A DNA stretch of 55,806 bases from GCA-020343675 sp964462945. GTDB lineage: Bacteria; Planctomycetota; Phycisphaerae; Sedimentisphaerales; Anaerobacaceae. Shown piece by piece: positions 42,404 to 51,072 of the stretch. The notes beneath the pieces were generated by a model, which did not search any database, was not told where the DNA came from, and saw only the letters and a program-made list of their open reading frames with translations. Positions within the stretch are counted from its first letter, which is position 1; every line of letters begins with the position of its first letter. The DNA lies in NCBI GenBank assembly GCA_964462945.1, contig CAYWZW010000031.1, forward strand, positions 1 to 55,806, in the 5' to 3' direction. The position numbers and the translations under genes were made by a program.

Positions 42404-42595
42404 ATGAAGCTCGCAAACAAAGATTGGCTCGATGTCCCGGTCATCGCCCTTCTGGCGGCCAATGCGGTGCCTCTGTTCGGCGTCTTGTTCCTCGGCTCGC
42501 CGGCCCCATTGCTCGTGGCGCTTGTCGCCCTCAAGACCATCCTCGACGTAAACCTGCACAACCGCGAGCACAAAAAAGCCAGAGCCAAGACCTGA
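42404..42595 (+). CDS. Short two-helix membrane protein, DUF6498-like ends
   Basis: A 63-residue frame with a first helix DVPVIALLAANAVPLFGVLF and a second PLLVALVALKTILDVNLH, ending HNREHKKARAKT. The N-terminal and C-terminal parts resemble the two ends of DUF6498 membrane proteins, which normally have several more helices between them, so this may be an internally deleted derivative. ATG 42377 in the same frame is an alternative start. Function unknown. It follows asnA by 53 bases. Confidence 0.5.
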   Translation: MKLANKDWLDVPVIALLAANAVPLFGVLFLGSPAPLLVALVALKTILDVNLHNREHKKARAKT

Positions 42596-42678
42596 CCGGC
42601 AGCGAAGCCCGCCGTTGGTGCAGGAGAATACTTGCCTTCGCAAAGCGACCACTTCACTCCTGCACCTTAATACAAACG

Positions 42679-42766
42679 TCATTCCGAGCCCGTTCGACTA
42701 CGCTCAGGGTAAACTCCGCCGAGGAATCTGCTGAAAAACGTCATTCCTGCAAAAGCAGGGGCCCTA
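42679..42766. repeat. Composite dispersed repeats (TCATTCCGAG.. and TCATTCCTGC-AAAA-GCAGG)
   Basis: Two common short repeat types lie side by side: TCATTCCGAGCCCGTTCGAC with its AGGAATCTGCTG end (42679-42732), and TCATTCCTGC-AAAA-GCAGGGG (42741-42761). They fill much of the 340-base gene-free gap 42596-42935; nothing else was seen there. Confidence 0.5.
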
Positions 42767-42935
42767 TGGTGGCGGCTTGTCCCAGCGAAACAATGCTGAT
42801 AATATGTAGTTACATGCTGAATTGTACGAGTGCCTCCTTGGTTCGGTTTGGGAGTGCTTTTTGTGACGCGAGCATGCGACAAACGATTGTTCTGAGATAC
42901 CCAACTTACAAAGGCTTGGACAGAGGAGAACAGTA

Positions 42936-43379
42936 ATGTGGTTGCCAAAGGATGAGAGACTGGTCTTACGCAAATACTATTGCCATCTCCAAAACACACA
43001 AGAGAGCAAGCAGTTCAGCGGGCTCTCCGGCAGAGCTTACCATGCAACTCGTAATCTCCTGGAGCGTCGGCTGCTTCACGAGATTATACAGGGTGGCAGA
43101 GAGCATAGCACTTTTCTGTGTACTTGGCTCGCTGGTGAAGAAGTCAGTCTTGGAGGCCTCCTTTCAAGTTCTGAGGAGGATGAATCCGGAGAAAGTATCA
43201 TTCTACGTCTTACGCTCGACGGCTTAGACTTGGCTCGCAAATACGAGAACTTCTTCAGTCGCAGTGGTTTGTGGTGGAGAGAATATAGACACCATTGGGT
43301 ATGGTTGATAATAACACATATATTGACATTCATAGGCGGCATCGTCTCTGCTATGTTAGCCACGCAGCAGAAGCCATAG
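42936..43379 (+). CDS. Hypothetical protein with C-terminal membrane helix
   Basis: A 147-residue protein preceded by GAGGAGAA. The N-terminal half looks like a small helical or winged-helix module (LPKDERLVLRKYYCHLQNTQ, YHATRNLLERRLLHEII), followed by a beta segment (IILRLTLDGLDLARKYENFF), and a single helix at the end (WVWLIITHILTFIGGIVSAM). This suggests a tail-anchored protein facing the cytoplasm. I know no characterised homologue. The region is more AT-rich than its neighbours and bordered by dispersed repeats, hinting at acquisition. Confidence 0.6.
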   Translation: MWLPKDERLVLRKYYCHLQNTQESKQFSGLSGRAYHATRNLLERRLLHEIIQGGREHSTFLCTWLAGEEVSLGGLLSSSEEDESGESIILRLTLDGLDLARKYENFFSRSGLWWREYRHHWVWLIITHILTFIGGIVSAMLATQQKP

Positions 43380-43442
43380 CTCACACGTTTCATAAGAGTT
43401 GTCAGATTTCTGCACTGAGACAAAAGCTGACCTTGCCCAGTC

Positions 43443-44390
43443 CTACGCGAAGGCGGCGAAGACTTGTCGCGCGTATTGACTGCTCTTTTGGAAGGCCTCG
43501 GTGATGCTCATAGTTTTGGGTGAGCCGGTCTCAACGGCCTGCTCCAGTACAAGGTGCGGCCGGACGTTGATCTCCAGCAGATGCTTCGCCACGGCCTGGT
43601 AGTCAATGTCGCCGTCGCCGAACGCTTCGGTCCAGATGTTATCCTTCGACTGGCGAAGGTGCAGCTCGGTGATTCTCGGGCCGTAGAGCTTCAGCACGTC
43701 GAACAGCGCGACCTGCGAGTTCCCTGCGCCGCGGTAAATCCAGTGGGCGTCGAGGCACAGGCTCACGTAGGCCGGGTCCGTGCCGACCATCATGTGGTGA
43801 AACTCGCGGGCCGCGTTGCGCAGCTCGATGTCGTGATTGTGGTACGACAGGACCAGCGCCAGCTCTCTCAGCCGGCGTCCCAATTTCTCCAGCGAGGCCG
43901 CCTGGACCTTCAGTTGAGCGTCGTCCTTATTCTCCGGCCCGCCCCAGCGAAGCGGGCTGGGGTTGGTCACGATGATTTCCGTGCCGAGGTCCTTGGCCTT
44001 TCGCGCGATGGTCAAGACGGCTTCGATGCTCGCCTCGGCCTTGTCGCGCTCGTGCAGGACGCTATTGACGTAGAGCGAGCGCATCTCCAGGCCGTGTTTC
44101 TTCAGCAGCGGCCCCAGCCGGTCGATCTCCTGCGGATTATTGGCGAGCGGCTCGTAGCCGTCGAGCCGGCTGGCCGCAAGCTCGCCCAGCCCCTTGTCCA
44201 GCTCCTCATTGAAGTTGCGGTTCTCCCGGGCGTAGAACACGGTCCAGGGGTATTGATTGCAGGCCAAGTGCAGTTTGCCGCCGCCCTTTTGCCGCTGGGC
44301 GTGTATTGTCCCTATTCCTGTTGCCAGCGCCCCGCCGGCCAGCGCCACATCTTTAACAAAGCTTCGACGAGAAATGATCTTTTCAAACAT
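43443..44390 (-). CDS. TAT-exported sugar phosphate isomerase/epimerase-like protein
   Basis: A 315-residue xylose-isomerase-like TIM barrel with a twin-arginine leader (SRRSFVKDVALAGGALATG, cut near IHAQ). The barrel shows EIDRLGPLLKKHGLEMRSLY, TEIIVTNPSPLRWGG, LSYHNHDIEL (metal histidines), SLCLDAHWIYRGAG and HLRQSKDNIWTEAFGDGDID. Members of this family isomerise or epimerise free sugars, inositol or 3-keto-sugars; periplasmic planctomycete forms are common. GGAG precedes the ATG. Transcribed alone, divergent from the DUF362 gene. Substrate unknown. Confidence 0.87.
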   Translation of the reverse strand: MFEKIISRRSFVKDVALAGGALATGIGTIHAQRQKGGGKLHLACNQYPWTVFYARENRNFNEELDKGLGELAASRLDGYEPLANNPQEIDRLGPLLKKHGLEMRSLYVNSVLHERDKAEASIEAVLTIARKAKDLGTEIIVTNPSPLRWGGPENKDDAQLKVQAASLEKLGRRLRELALVLSYHNHDIELRNAAREFHHMMVGTDPAYVSLCLDAHWIYRGAGNSQVALFDVLKLYGPRITELHLRQSKDNIWTEAFGDGDIDYQAVAKHLLEINVRPHLVLEQAVETGSPKTMSITEAFQKSSQYARQVFAAFA

Positions 44391-44609
44391 GGTCAGATGC
44401 TCCTAATTAAAAAGTCGAATCCTCAAAATGCCGCTACATTCGGGCCACTCGCCCTTGCCGTCAGTATGAACGAGCCGGCAGGGTTCCGCAAGCCTATTAA
44501 CCGCCCAATTTAGAAAAACTCAGTTGTTTCTGACGGGTCGGTGTGGTAGTGTACGGGCGTAACAAAACTCAGACCCGGACAGGTGTTTGCTGATTATGGA
44601 GGTTTTTAA

Positions 44610-46253
44610 ATGTCACCTGGGAGAATAAAACGCGCGTCAGGAAGTCACCAGAGAGCAGAAAATAGCAATTGTTCCCACAATAGGCTGGGCCCGTGTCACG
44701 GGGCGGGCGGCTTGGTCGCATGGAGCAGGAAGCGCCCCTGGCTGATATGGCTGCTTCCCATTGCGGGACTGGTATCACTTCTATGGTTCCTGATCCGCGT
44801 CGTGCCCAAGCCTTCTCGCGCGACGTATCCGTGCCAGCGGCTGGCAGCGCCGTTAGCCGGCGGATTTGTAGTGTGGGTCATGGGGCTGCTGGGCTCGGCC
44901 TTGGCGTATCGCAGAGCCGGCCGCCTGCTGCGAAAGTCGCGCTATGTTCCGGCTGCGATCTGCATCGCCGCGGCCGTTGTCATCGTATGGGCCTCGGTCT
45001 GCGTCACCGGCAGTAAACCGGCCGGTGCAGCGCTGTTCACGCCGAGCGAGCCGGCAAACAGTCCGATGGGCACCGCCAAGGGGATCCATCCGGGACGCGT
45101 CGTATGGATTCGTGATCCCGATGCCACAAGCTGGGACGGCTCCACCGGGAGCTGGTGGGATGATAGCAATACCGACCAAAAAGCGGTCGATGCGATGGTC
45201 TCCAAGGCTCTTGGGCAACTGACGGGCGAGTCAAGCGACGCTCAAGCGTGGAAGGCGCTCTTCAGGCACTTCAACAAGACCACTGGGTTTGGCGACGTGG
45301 GCTACCAGAAGCCGGAGAAGGTCATCGTCAAAATCAATATGAACCAGGACCGCAAGGGCGACTGGAAATCGAATGCCGGCAATCCGAGCCCGCATCTTAT
45401 CCACTCGCTTGTGGGCCAGCTTATAAATCGGGCCGGCGTGCCGGGCTCGGCGATTACCTTTTATGACGCCACGCGATATATCGGCGATCCCATCTACAAT
45501 AAGATCAAGAACGACCCCAACCCGGAGTTCCAGAAGGTCAGCTTCGTGGTCGTTCCCGACAGAGCGCAGAGCGGCCGGCTTGCAGCCGCTTACGACACGG
45601 GCAATCCGCTTCACACCAAGGCCGGGACCGCGTACCTGCCGCAGTGCGTGACCGGGGCCAAGTACCTGATCAATCTGGCTCTGATGAGGGCCCACACGAT
45701 GTTTGGCGTGACGTTGTGTGCCAAGAACCATTTCGGCACGATGTACTTTCCCGATAACGGCGGCTGGACGCCCAGCCCGTTACATAGTTACGGCAGCCGA
45801 AAAGACCCCATGGGCTCGTATAACTGCCTCGTGAACCTGAACGGACACAAACACCTGGGCGGAAAAACACTCCTGTACATGCTCGACGCATTGTATCCGG
45901 CGCGGAACCAGACGGGCGGCGTGATAAAGTTCGCCAGTTTTGGCAATGACTGGTTCTCCAGCGTTCTCGCTTCGCAGGACATGGTGGCCATCGATTCGGT
46001 GGGGCTGGACTTTCTGCGAAACGAGCAGGCTGTGAATCCGGCCGTCGTTGACGTGACCGGCAATCCGGACAACTATCTGCACGAGGCGGCCTTAGCGGAC
46101 AAACCGCCGTCCGGCACAATTTACGACCCGGAAAAGGATGGGACGGCTCTGGAAGCGCTCGGCGTGCACGAGCACTGGAACAATCTCAAGGACAAGAAGT
46201 ACTCACGCAATTTGGGAACCGGCAAGGGCATCGAGCTGCTGGCAGGAAACTAA
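44610..46253 (+). CDS. DUF362-domain membrane protein
   Basis: A 547-residue protein. Three hydrophobic helices fill about residues 38-135 (LIWLLPIAGLVSLLWFLIRV, GGFVVWVMGLLGSALAY, VPAAICIAAAVVIVWASVCV). The large outer part is a DUF362-like domain: KVIVKINMNQDRKG, IINRAGVPGSAITFYDATRY-type segments, GAKYLINLALMRAHTMFGVT, CAKNHFGTMYFPD and VLASQDMVAIDSVGLDFLRN. DUF362 proteins are often linked to iron-sulphur clusters or redox maturation, but here no CxxCxxC cluster is visible. GGAGG then TTTTTAA leads to ATG 44610. The function is unknown; the soluble domain probably faces the periplasm. Confidence 0.8.
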   Translation: MSPGRIKRASGSHQRAENSNCSHNRLGPCHGAGGLVAWSRKRPWLIWLLPIAGLVSLLWFLIRVVPKPSRATYPCQRLAAPLAGGFVVWVMGLLGSALAYRRAGRLLRKSRYVPAAICIAAAVVIVWASVCVTGSKPAGAALFTPSEPANSPMGTAKGIHPGRVVWIRDPDATSWDGSTGSWWDDSNTDQKAVDAMVSKALGQLTGESSDAQAWKALFRHFNKTTGFGDVGYQKPEKVIVKINMNQDRKGDWKSNAGNPSPHLIHSLVGQLINRAGVPGSAITFYDATRYIGDPIYNKIKNDPNPEFQKVSFVVVPDRAQSGRLAAAYDTGNPLHTKAGTAYLPQCVTGAKYLINLALMRAHTMFGVTLCAKNHFGTMYFPDNGGWTPSPLHSYGSRKDPMGSYNCLVNLNGHKHLGGKTLLYMLDALYPARNQTGGVIKFASFGNDWFSSVLASQDMVAIDSVGLDFLRNEQAVNPAVVDVTGNPDNYLHEAALADKPPSGTIYDPEKDGTALEALGVHEHWNNLKDKKYSRNLGTGKGIELLAGN

Positions 46254-46292
46254 TTGCAGGCCGCCGCAGCGTGGGGTCTGAATTGGCCTTTT

Positions 46293-47171
46293 CTATCCGC
46301 TATTTGCTCTGCGCGTACTGCGTCTTTTTACGGTTGCATTCTTCAGGGCTTGTTCAGCCTGCTTGTGTGCGGTGATGTCGCGAATGCTTTCGCGGTGGCC
46401 CAGGGAATCGCCGTTATCGTCGCAAATCGGCTGCCAGGACATTTCCACCCAGATGATCTTGCCGTCCTTACGGGCGATGCGGAACTCGACGTCGTTGCCC
46501 GTGCTGCCTTTTCGCGCCGACTGAAAGGCCCTGACCATTCGGCTGCGGTCCTCTTCATAGACGACCGAACTGGGATAATCGGACATGGCCATGATCTCTT
46601 TGACGCTGTAGCCGGTGACGCGCTGGGCCGCAGGGTTGGTCCACAGGACCCGGCCGGCCGGCCCGACCCAGACCTCCCAGTCATAGGTGTAGTCCGCGAT
46701 GGCGCGGAAGCACTGGTCGGTCATCCGGGCGACTAATTCGGTGCGCTTGCGGGCGCTGATGTCGTCATAGACGGCCACGACGTGGCCCGAAGGCAGCCGA
46801 TAGACGTAGTTCTCCCGCCAGCCGGCGATGCGTTCATCCTTATAAACGGAGACGGGGTGGTGCTCCGGCGTGCCGGTCTTGTACACGCGGCGGAAGACGT
46901 CGAACAGGCCGAACTGCCTGACGCCGGGAAAGACCTCCGCGACGCTCTTGCCGATCAGCTCTTCTTTCTTGATGTGCTCGATCTGTTCGGCGGCGGGATT
47001 GAAATCGACAAAGACGAAATCTTCGCCGTCGTTTCGCGCTTCGTAGATCGCCACGCCGCTGCAAACGTGGTCGAACAGGACCTGGAATTTCGCCTGATAT
47101 TCTTTCAGCTCGTTCGCCGCGTGCCGGTCATTGTTGCGAGGCTTGCCCTTTTTGCTCTTACTGGTTCCCAT
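46293..47171 (-). CDS. PAS-PAS sensor protein without output domain
   Basis: A 292-residue soluble protein: a lysine-rich start, PAS 1 (about 28-150; FDHVCSGVAIYEARNDGEDF, NPAAEQIEHIKKEELIGKSV) and PAS 2 with PAC (about 160-275; WTNPAAQRVTGYSVKEIMAM, VEFRIARKDGKIIWVEMSWQ). It ends about fifteen residues after HKQAEQALKNATVK, exactly where a histidine-kinase or GGDEF domain normally begins. No kinase gene follows; the DUF362 gene converges. It could be a truncated kinase or a stand-alone sensor that acts through another protein. GGAGATAAAAT precedes the ATG. Confidence 0.85.
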   Translation of the reverse strand: MGTSKSKKGKPRNNDRHAANELKEYQAKFQVLFDHVCSGVAIYEARNDGEDFVFVDFNPAAEQIEHIKKEELIGKSVAEVFPGVRQFGLFDVFRRVYKTGTPEHHPVSVYKDERIAGWRENYVYRLPSGHVVAVYDDISARKRTELVARMTDQCFRAIADYTYDWEVWVGPAGRVLWTNPAAQRVTGYSVKEIMAMSDYPSSVVYEEDRSRMVRAFQSARKGSTGNDVEFRIARKDGKIIWVEMSWQPICDDNGDSLGHRESIRDITAHKQAEQALKNATVKRRSTRRANSG

Positions 47172-47297
47172 ATTTTATCTCCGCACAGAATCTCTAAACT
47201 CAAGCGCGTGCCAGATTACGTACTTTCGCGCGGCATCGCGTGTTCGAATAAAGCCCCAGCTTCCGCCGCCTCTATTCTACCCCCGCCGCCCTAACAA

Positions 47298-47630
47298 CTA
47301 CTCATCCAAAGTGCCCGCAATGAAACCTTTGAGCGAAGGCAGGTCGTTTTTGCAGGTATCCCAGACGACTTTCGCATTCACGCCAAAGTATTCATGGATC
47401 AGGAAATTGCGCATGTCTTTCATTCGGCGCCAGAGCATATCGGGATGGCGTGCGCGAAAATCAGCGCTTAGATTGTTCGAGGCTTCACCGATAATCTCAA
47501 GCTCTCTCACGACGGCGTCCATAGCCATTTTGTTGGATTCAAACTGCTCGTACGAGAGGCCTTCAAGATAGTCCTGAATGGTTTCGATGGCTTCACGGAT
47601 ATGCGCCAGATACGTGCTATCGCTTTTCAT
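47298..47630 (-). CDS. HepT-like ribonuclease toxin (DUF86)
   Basis: A 110-residue HEPN-domain protein: AHIREAIETIQDYLEGLSYE, RELEIIGEASNNLSADFR and the active motif RNFLIHEYF (R-x4-H-x-Y). HepT proteins cleave RNA as toxins and are inactivated when the partner MntA adds AMP units to the tyrosine of this motif. The start overlaps the end of the partner gene by 14 bases, as in known HepT-MntA operons. All catalytic residues are present. Confidence 0.88.
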   Translation of the reverse strand: MKSDSTYLAHIREAIETIQDYLEGLSYEQFESNKMAMDAVVRELEIIGEASNNLSADFRARHPDMLWRRMKDMRNFLIHEYFGVNAKVVWDTCKNDLPSLKGFIAGTLDE

Positions 47631-47925
47631 AAACCATCTCTGCCTGGGCGAGGACTTCGTCCCTGAAGTATTTGCTGATGGCCGGGGGCGTCAGCAGATC
47701 TACCGACCTCTTGAGGAAGGATTCGAAGCCATCCTTGATGTCGGACAGTGCAAAGAAGCCGATGACCGCAGTGGGCTCAAAATCGATCAGCACATCGATA
47801 TCGCTGTCTTGACTTGGTGTGCCACCTACGTGCGAGCCGAATATGGCAACAGACTTGATGGCCTCGAAATATGGACTCTGACGCACTGCTTTCAACAACG
47901 TCTTTTTGATTTCCTGCTTATCCAT
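47617..47925 (-). CDS. MntA-like nucleotidyltransferase antitoxin
   Basis: A 102-residue minimal nucleotidyltransferase: VAIFGSHVGGTPSQDSDIDV is the GS-x10-D-x-D core (serine in GSH and acidic pair in DSDID), with a later LIDFEP supplying the third acidic position. It would AMPylate the HepT tyrosine and so silence the RNase. ATG 47925 is chosen over the upstream ATG 47967, which adds fourteen residues lacking family support. It precedes and overlaps the HepT-like gene. Confidence 0.88.
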   Translation of the reverse strand: MDKQEIKKTLLKAVRQSPYFEAIKSVAIFGSHVGGTPSQDSDIDVLIDFEPTAVIGFFALSDIKDGFESFLKRSVDLLTPPAISKYFRDEVLAQAEMVYEKR

Positions 47926-48023
47926 ACCAATCAGTTTAATTTTTCCTATAAACCATGTCAAATCCAAACCGATGGCTTCATTGAAATCACCGGGCCGTTC
48001 GATGCCGTTGTCGGCGTCTGGAC

Positions 48024-48140
48024 CTCGTCGTGGCGGCGGTGGCGTTTCCTTTCCTGCTGCCGATTCTGATCCCGCTATTTATCATCTGGCTGTTCTGCCT
48101 GCTGGTGCGGCCGTCCAGACCGCCACAGCAAAAGAGTTGA
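48024..48140 (+). other. Short hydrophobic open frame in the gap before feoB
   Basis: In the 323-base stretch 47926-48248 one frame encodes a very hydrophobic tail (AFPFLLPILIPLFIIWLFCL) ending PSRPPQQKS and stop. No good start or ribosome site precedes it; GTG 48030 is the only candidate. It may be the end of a decayed membrane-protein gene. Nothing else was seen in this gap. Confidence 0.25.
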
Positions 48141-48248
48141 ATACCGAACAGGCAATTTGTCATGACGACTGCCGGACACGTATCGAATGTCGAAGGCGGT
48201 GATTGCGGCGAGATGGGGGATTCGCTTCACGAGAGGTCAGATGCGAGA

Positions 48249-50312
48249 TCAGCCTGCGATGCGGCTGCCGATCTGATAGACGATCATTGTCACTACGTAG
48301 GCCAGAACGGTCAGGCCCAGGAACTGAAACATCGCCCAGCCCCAGGAATTGGTCTCTTGTTTGGTCATGGCGACCGTCGCGACGCACGGGGCGTAAATGA
48401 GGCAGAACAGCATGATGCAAAAGCCGGTGAGCGGCGTGTAATTCGCGTGCAGCCGCTGGCGCAGCGTCGTCGTTCCTTCGCCCGCGCTGCCGACGGCATA
48501 GACGATGGCCAATTGCGAGACGAACACTTCCTTGGCAGCGGTCGCACCGATGAGGGCCGTTCCGATCTTCCAGTCGAAGCCGAGCGGCCGGATGACAGGC
48601 TCAATCACGCGTCCGAACCGGCCGAGGGCCGAATATTCCAACCGTTTCTGCTGCGCCTGCTCGGGGCGCAAATCTTGCAGCGACTGGTGGCCGGGTTTGG
48701 GATAGCTGCTGGCAAACCACAGCAGAATGGATATGGCCAGAATGATTGTGCCGGCCTTTCGCAGGTACATCCAGCCTCGCTGCCATGTATGGATCGAGAC
48801 CGATTTGAGCGTGGGCATGCGATACGGCGGCAGCTCCATCACGAACGGGACGGCCTCGCCTTTGAAAACGGTCAGGCGGAGGAACTTGATGCAGATAATC
48901 GCCAGGACGATGCCGATCAGATAGATCAGCCACATCATCGGCCCGTGCCATTTTTCGAGGAAGAAGGCCGGGATAATCAGGGCGTAAATCGTCAGCTTCG
49001 CGCCGCAGCTCATCAGCGGGATGACCATGATGGTGGTGAGCCTGTTGCGCCTGTTTTCGAGGATTCGCGTGGCCATGATCGCCGGCACGGAGCAGCCGAA
49101 GCCGACGAGCATCGGGATGAAGCTTTTGCCGTGCAGGCCGATTTTGTGCATGACGCGGTCCATGACGAACGCCGCCCGGGCCATGTACCCGGTATCTTCG
49201 AGCAGCGCTATGGCCAGAAACAGCAGGAGGATATTGGGCAGAAACACAATCACCCCTCCGACCCCGCCGATGACGCCATCCACTAAGAGCGATTTGAGCC
49301 AGCTCTCACTTGCGGCCGGCCAGAAGCCGGCGATTACCTGACCGGCCCATGCGAAGAGCCACTCGAGCCAGCCCATCGGGTACTTGCCGATCTTGAATGT
49401 CAGAAAGAAGACCACATACATCAATATCAGGAAGATGGGCAGTCCCAACATGCGATTTGTCACTATCGCGTCGATCATGTCACTGTAGCCATGGCGCAAT
49501 TCGACGGTCGTCTTGATCGTCTCCTGGCACGCCCCTGAGATGAACCCGTACCGGCGATCTGCCATGACCACTTCCGGCTCGTCGCCGAAGATGTCCTTGA
49601 GATGCGCGACGCTGGCCGCGACGGCGTCGAGAACGGCCCGGCTCTGCACTCTTGCCGTCAGATCATCGTCCCGCTCCAGCAGTTTGACCGCTGCCCATCG
49701 TGAGCCATATCTTTCGGTCAACTGGGGCTCCTTTCGGGCGGTCATGGCCTCAATCGTTGCCAGCTCCTGCTCGATTTCTTCGCCGTAGCCGACTTGGTGA
49801 GTCCGCTGTTTTCTGCCCTGCTGGGCCGTCTGGATAATCGCATCGAGCAGCTCTTTCTTGCCTTTGCCCTTGCTGCCGACCATAGGGACGATTTTCGCCT
49901 CCAGGAGCATGGACAACTGCTCGATGTCAAACAGCAGACCGTTCTGCTCGGCGACGTCACTCATGTTGAACGCCAGAACCAAGGGCACATTCATTTCCAT
50001 AAGCTGTGTCGCCAGATAGAGGTTCCGCTCAATAGTGGAGGCATCGACAACATCCACCACGATGTCCGGCTGCTGTTGGATGATGAAGTTGCGGGCCACA
50101 AGCTCTTCGGTCGAATAGGCCGTCAGGCTGTACGTCCCCGGCAAATCCACGACCGTCATTTCGTAGCCCTCGTATCTACAGAGGCCCTCCTTCTTTTCCA
50201 CTGTGACGCCGGGATAATTGCCCACGTGCTGGCGCGCACCGGTCAACAGGTTGAAGATCGTGGTTTTTCCGCTGTTAGGATTGCCTGCTAAGGCGACTGT
50301 GATTCTCTTCAT
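48249..50312 (-). CDS. feoB: Ferrous iron transport protein B
   Basis: A 687-residue Fe2+ transporter with a GTPase domain (GNPNSGKTTIFNLLTG as P-loop, VGNYPGVTVEKKEG switch I, VVDLPGTYSLTAYSTEE as G3, FNMSDVAEQNG at G4 with the usual N-x-x-D altered to NMSD), a helical regulatory part, and a membrane domain with two Gate motifs (around GFGCSVPAIMATRILENRRN and later ATAAKEVFVSQLAIVYAVG). Length is the lower end of the family. It overlaps feoA by 38 bases and is coupled to it. Fe2+ uptake under low iron, under control of the DtxR-type gene at the head of the operon, is the likely role. Confidence 0.95.
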   Translation of the reverse strand: MKRITVALAGNPNSGKTTIFNLLTGARQHVGNYPGVTVEKKEGLCRYEGYEMTVVDLPGTYSLTAYSTEELVARNFIIQQQPDIVVDVVDASTIERNLYLATQLMEMNVPLVLAFNMSDVAEQNGLLFDIEQLSMLLEAKIVPMVGSKGKGKKELLDAIIQTAQQGRKQRTHQVGYGEEIEQELATIEAMTARKEPQLTERYGSRWAAVKLLERDDDLTARVQSRAVLDAVAASVAHLKDIFGDEPEVVMADRRYGFISGACQETIKTTVELRHGYSDMIDAIVTNRMLGLPIFLILMYVVFFLTFKIGKYPMGWLEWLFAWAGQVIAGFWPAASESWLKSLLVDGVIGGVGGVIVFLPNILLLFLAIALLEDTGYMARAAFVMDRVMHKIGLHGKSFIPMLVGFGCSVPAIMATRILENRRNRLTTIMVIPLMSCGAKLTIYALIIPAFFLEKWHGPMMWLIYLIGIVLAIICIKFLRLTVFKGEAVPFVMELPPYRMPTLKSVSIHTWQRGWMYLRKAGTIILAISILLWFASSYPKPGHQSLQDLRPEQAQQKRLEYSALGRFGRVIEPVIRPLGFDWKIGTALIGATAAKEVFVSQLAIVYAVGSAGEGTTTLRQRLHANYTPLTGFCIMLFCLIYAPCVATVAMTKQETNSWGWAMFQFLGLTVLAYVVTMIVYQIGSRIAG

Positions 50313-50568
50313 AATCGCTGGTACTGACCATAATCTTATGAGCCATCCCCCTGCCCAACATGATCTTGGAGCCCTTGACGATAATCACAAAGGGCCCGGG
50401 ATGGCCGTTGCTTACGACGGTTATTTCCGCACTGGGTACGAGTCCCATCGCGGCGAGCCGACTGTTCAGACCACGTCCGGCCTCTATGCCGGCTAATCTG
50501 ACTTTCTCGCCGGACCGAATCTTCGACAGAGGCTTTATACTCTTGCGCTCTATTTGCTGCTCTCTCAT
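50275..50568 (-). CDS. feoA: FeoA-domain ferrous iron transport accessory protein
   Basis: A 97-residue SH3-like FeoA: SGEKVRLAGIEAGRGLNSRL, AAMGLVPSAEITVVSNG and PGPFVIIVKGSKIMLGRGMA. FeoA aids FeoB at its cytoplasmic side. Its ATG overlaps the stop of the DtxR-family gene as ATGA (50565-50568), and its 3' end overlaps feoB by 38 bases, so all three are translated as a unit. The 20-residue tail YEENHSRLSRQS results from that overlap. Confidence 0.93.
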   Translation of the reverse strand: MREQQIERKSIKPLSKIRSGEKVRLAGIEAGRGLNSRLAAMGLVPSAEITVVSNGHPGPFVIIVKGSKIMLGRGMAHKIMVSTSDYEENHSRLSRQS

Positions 50569-51035
50569 GTGTTTGCCTTCTTCGCTCCTTTGTTTCTCGT
50601 CTTGCAGAATTCTTGGAACTCATCGGCCAGGTCGCAGCCGTTTTCGCCGCTATGGGTCACAAACTCGATAAAGCACATCAGGCTGGCAATAATCTCCGGC
50701 CCCAGCGCATGCTCGGTCCGGCAGGCGGCTTGCTGGGCAAGGTCCCGTTCGACGCCTAAGACATTGATGAAAAAGGATTTAAGGACCCCGTGCTTTCTTG
50801 CGATTTCCGCCGCGGCGACCCGCCCCGGCTCAGTGAGCGTCACGTAATCGTACGGCTTGTAGTTGGCCAGCCCCTTTTTTTTCAGGACCCGCAGGGCCCC
50901 CGTTACGGAGGACCTGGAGACACCCAAAAGTTTTGCTATGTCCTTGCTGCGGGCGATGTTAGAATCACTGGCGAGATTGAAAATAGCTTCCAGGTAATCT
51001 TCAAGAGACGCACTTAAGTTAGTACTTTGTTCCAT
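50565..51035 (-). CDS. DtxR/MntR-family iron-dependent regulator
   Basis: A 156-residue regulator: an N-terminal winged helix (SLEDYLEAIFNLASDSNIAR, KDIAKLLGVSRSSVTGALRV) and a metal-dimerisation domain with HGVLKSFFINVLGVERDLAQ, ACRTEHALGPEIIASL. It lacks the C-terminal SH3-like domain, which is supplied separately as FeoA in the same operon. ATG 51035 is chosen (GTG 51041 possible). The operator between its -35 and -10 boxes implies autorepression when iron or manganese is ample. Confidence 0.92.
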   Translation of the reverse strand: MEQSTNLSASLEDYLEAIFNLASDSNIARSKDIAKLLGVSRSSVTGALRVLKKKGLANYKPYDYVTLTEPGRVAAAEIARKHGVLKSFFINVLGVERDLAQQAACRTEHALGPEIIASLMCFIEFVTHSGENGCDLADEFQEFCKTRNKGAKKANT

Positions 51036-51072
51036 TGGCACGACTACTTTTCCTTATTCTTACACGATGCCT

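Noticed and set aside
43554..44513. 319-residue plus-strand frame opposite the sugar isomerase-like gene
   Set aside because: Shadow of a gene with TAT signal and barrel motifs.
48162..49286. 374-residue plus-strand frame opposite feoB, rich in Asp, His and Arg
   Set aside because: Composition is an artefact of reading the membrane-protein codons backwards.
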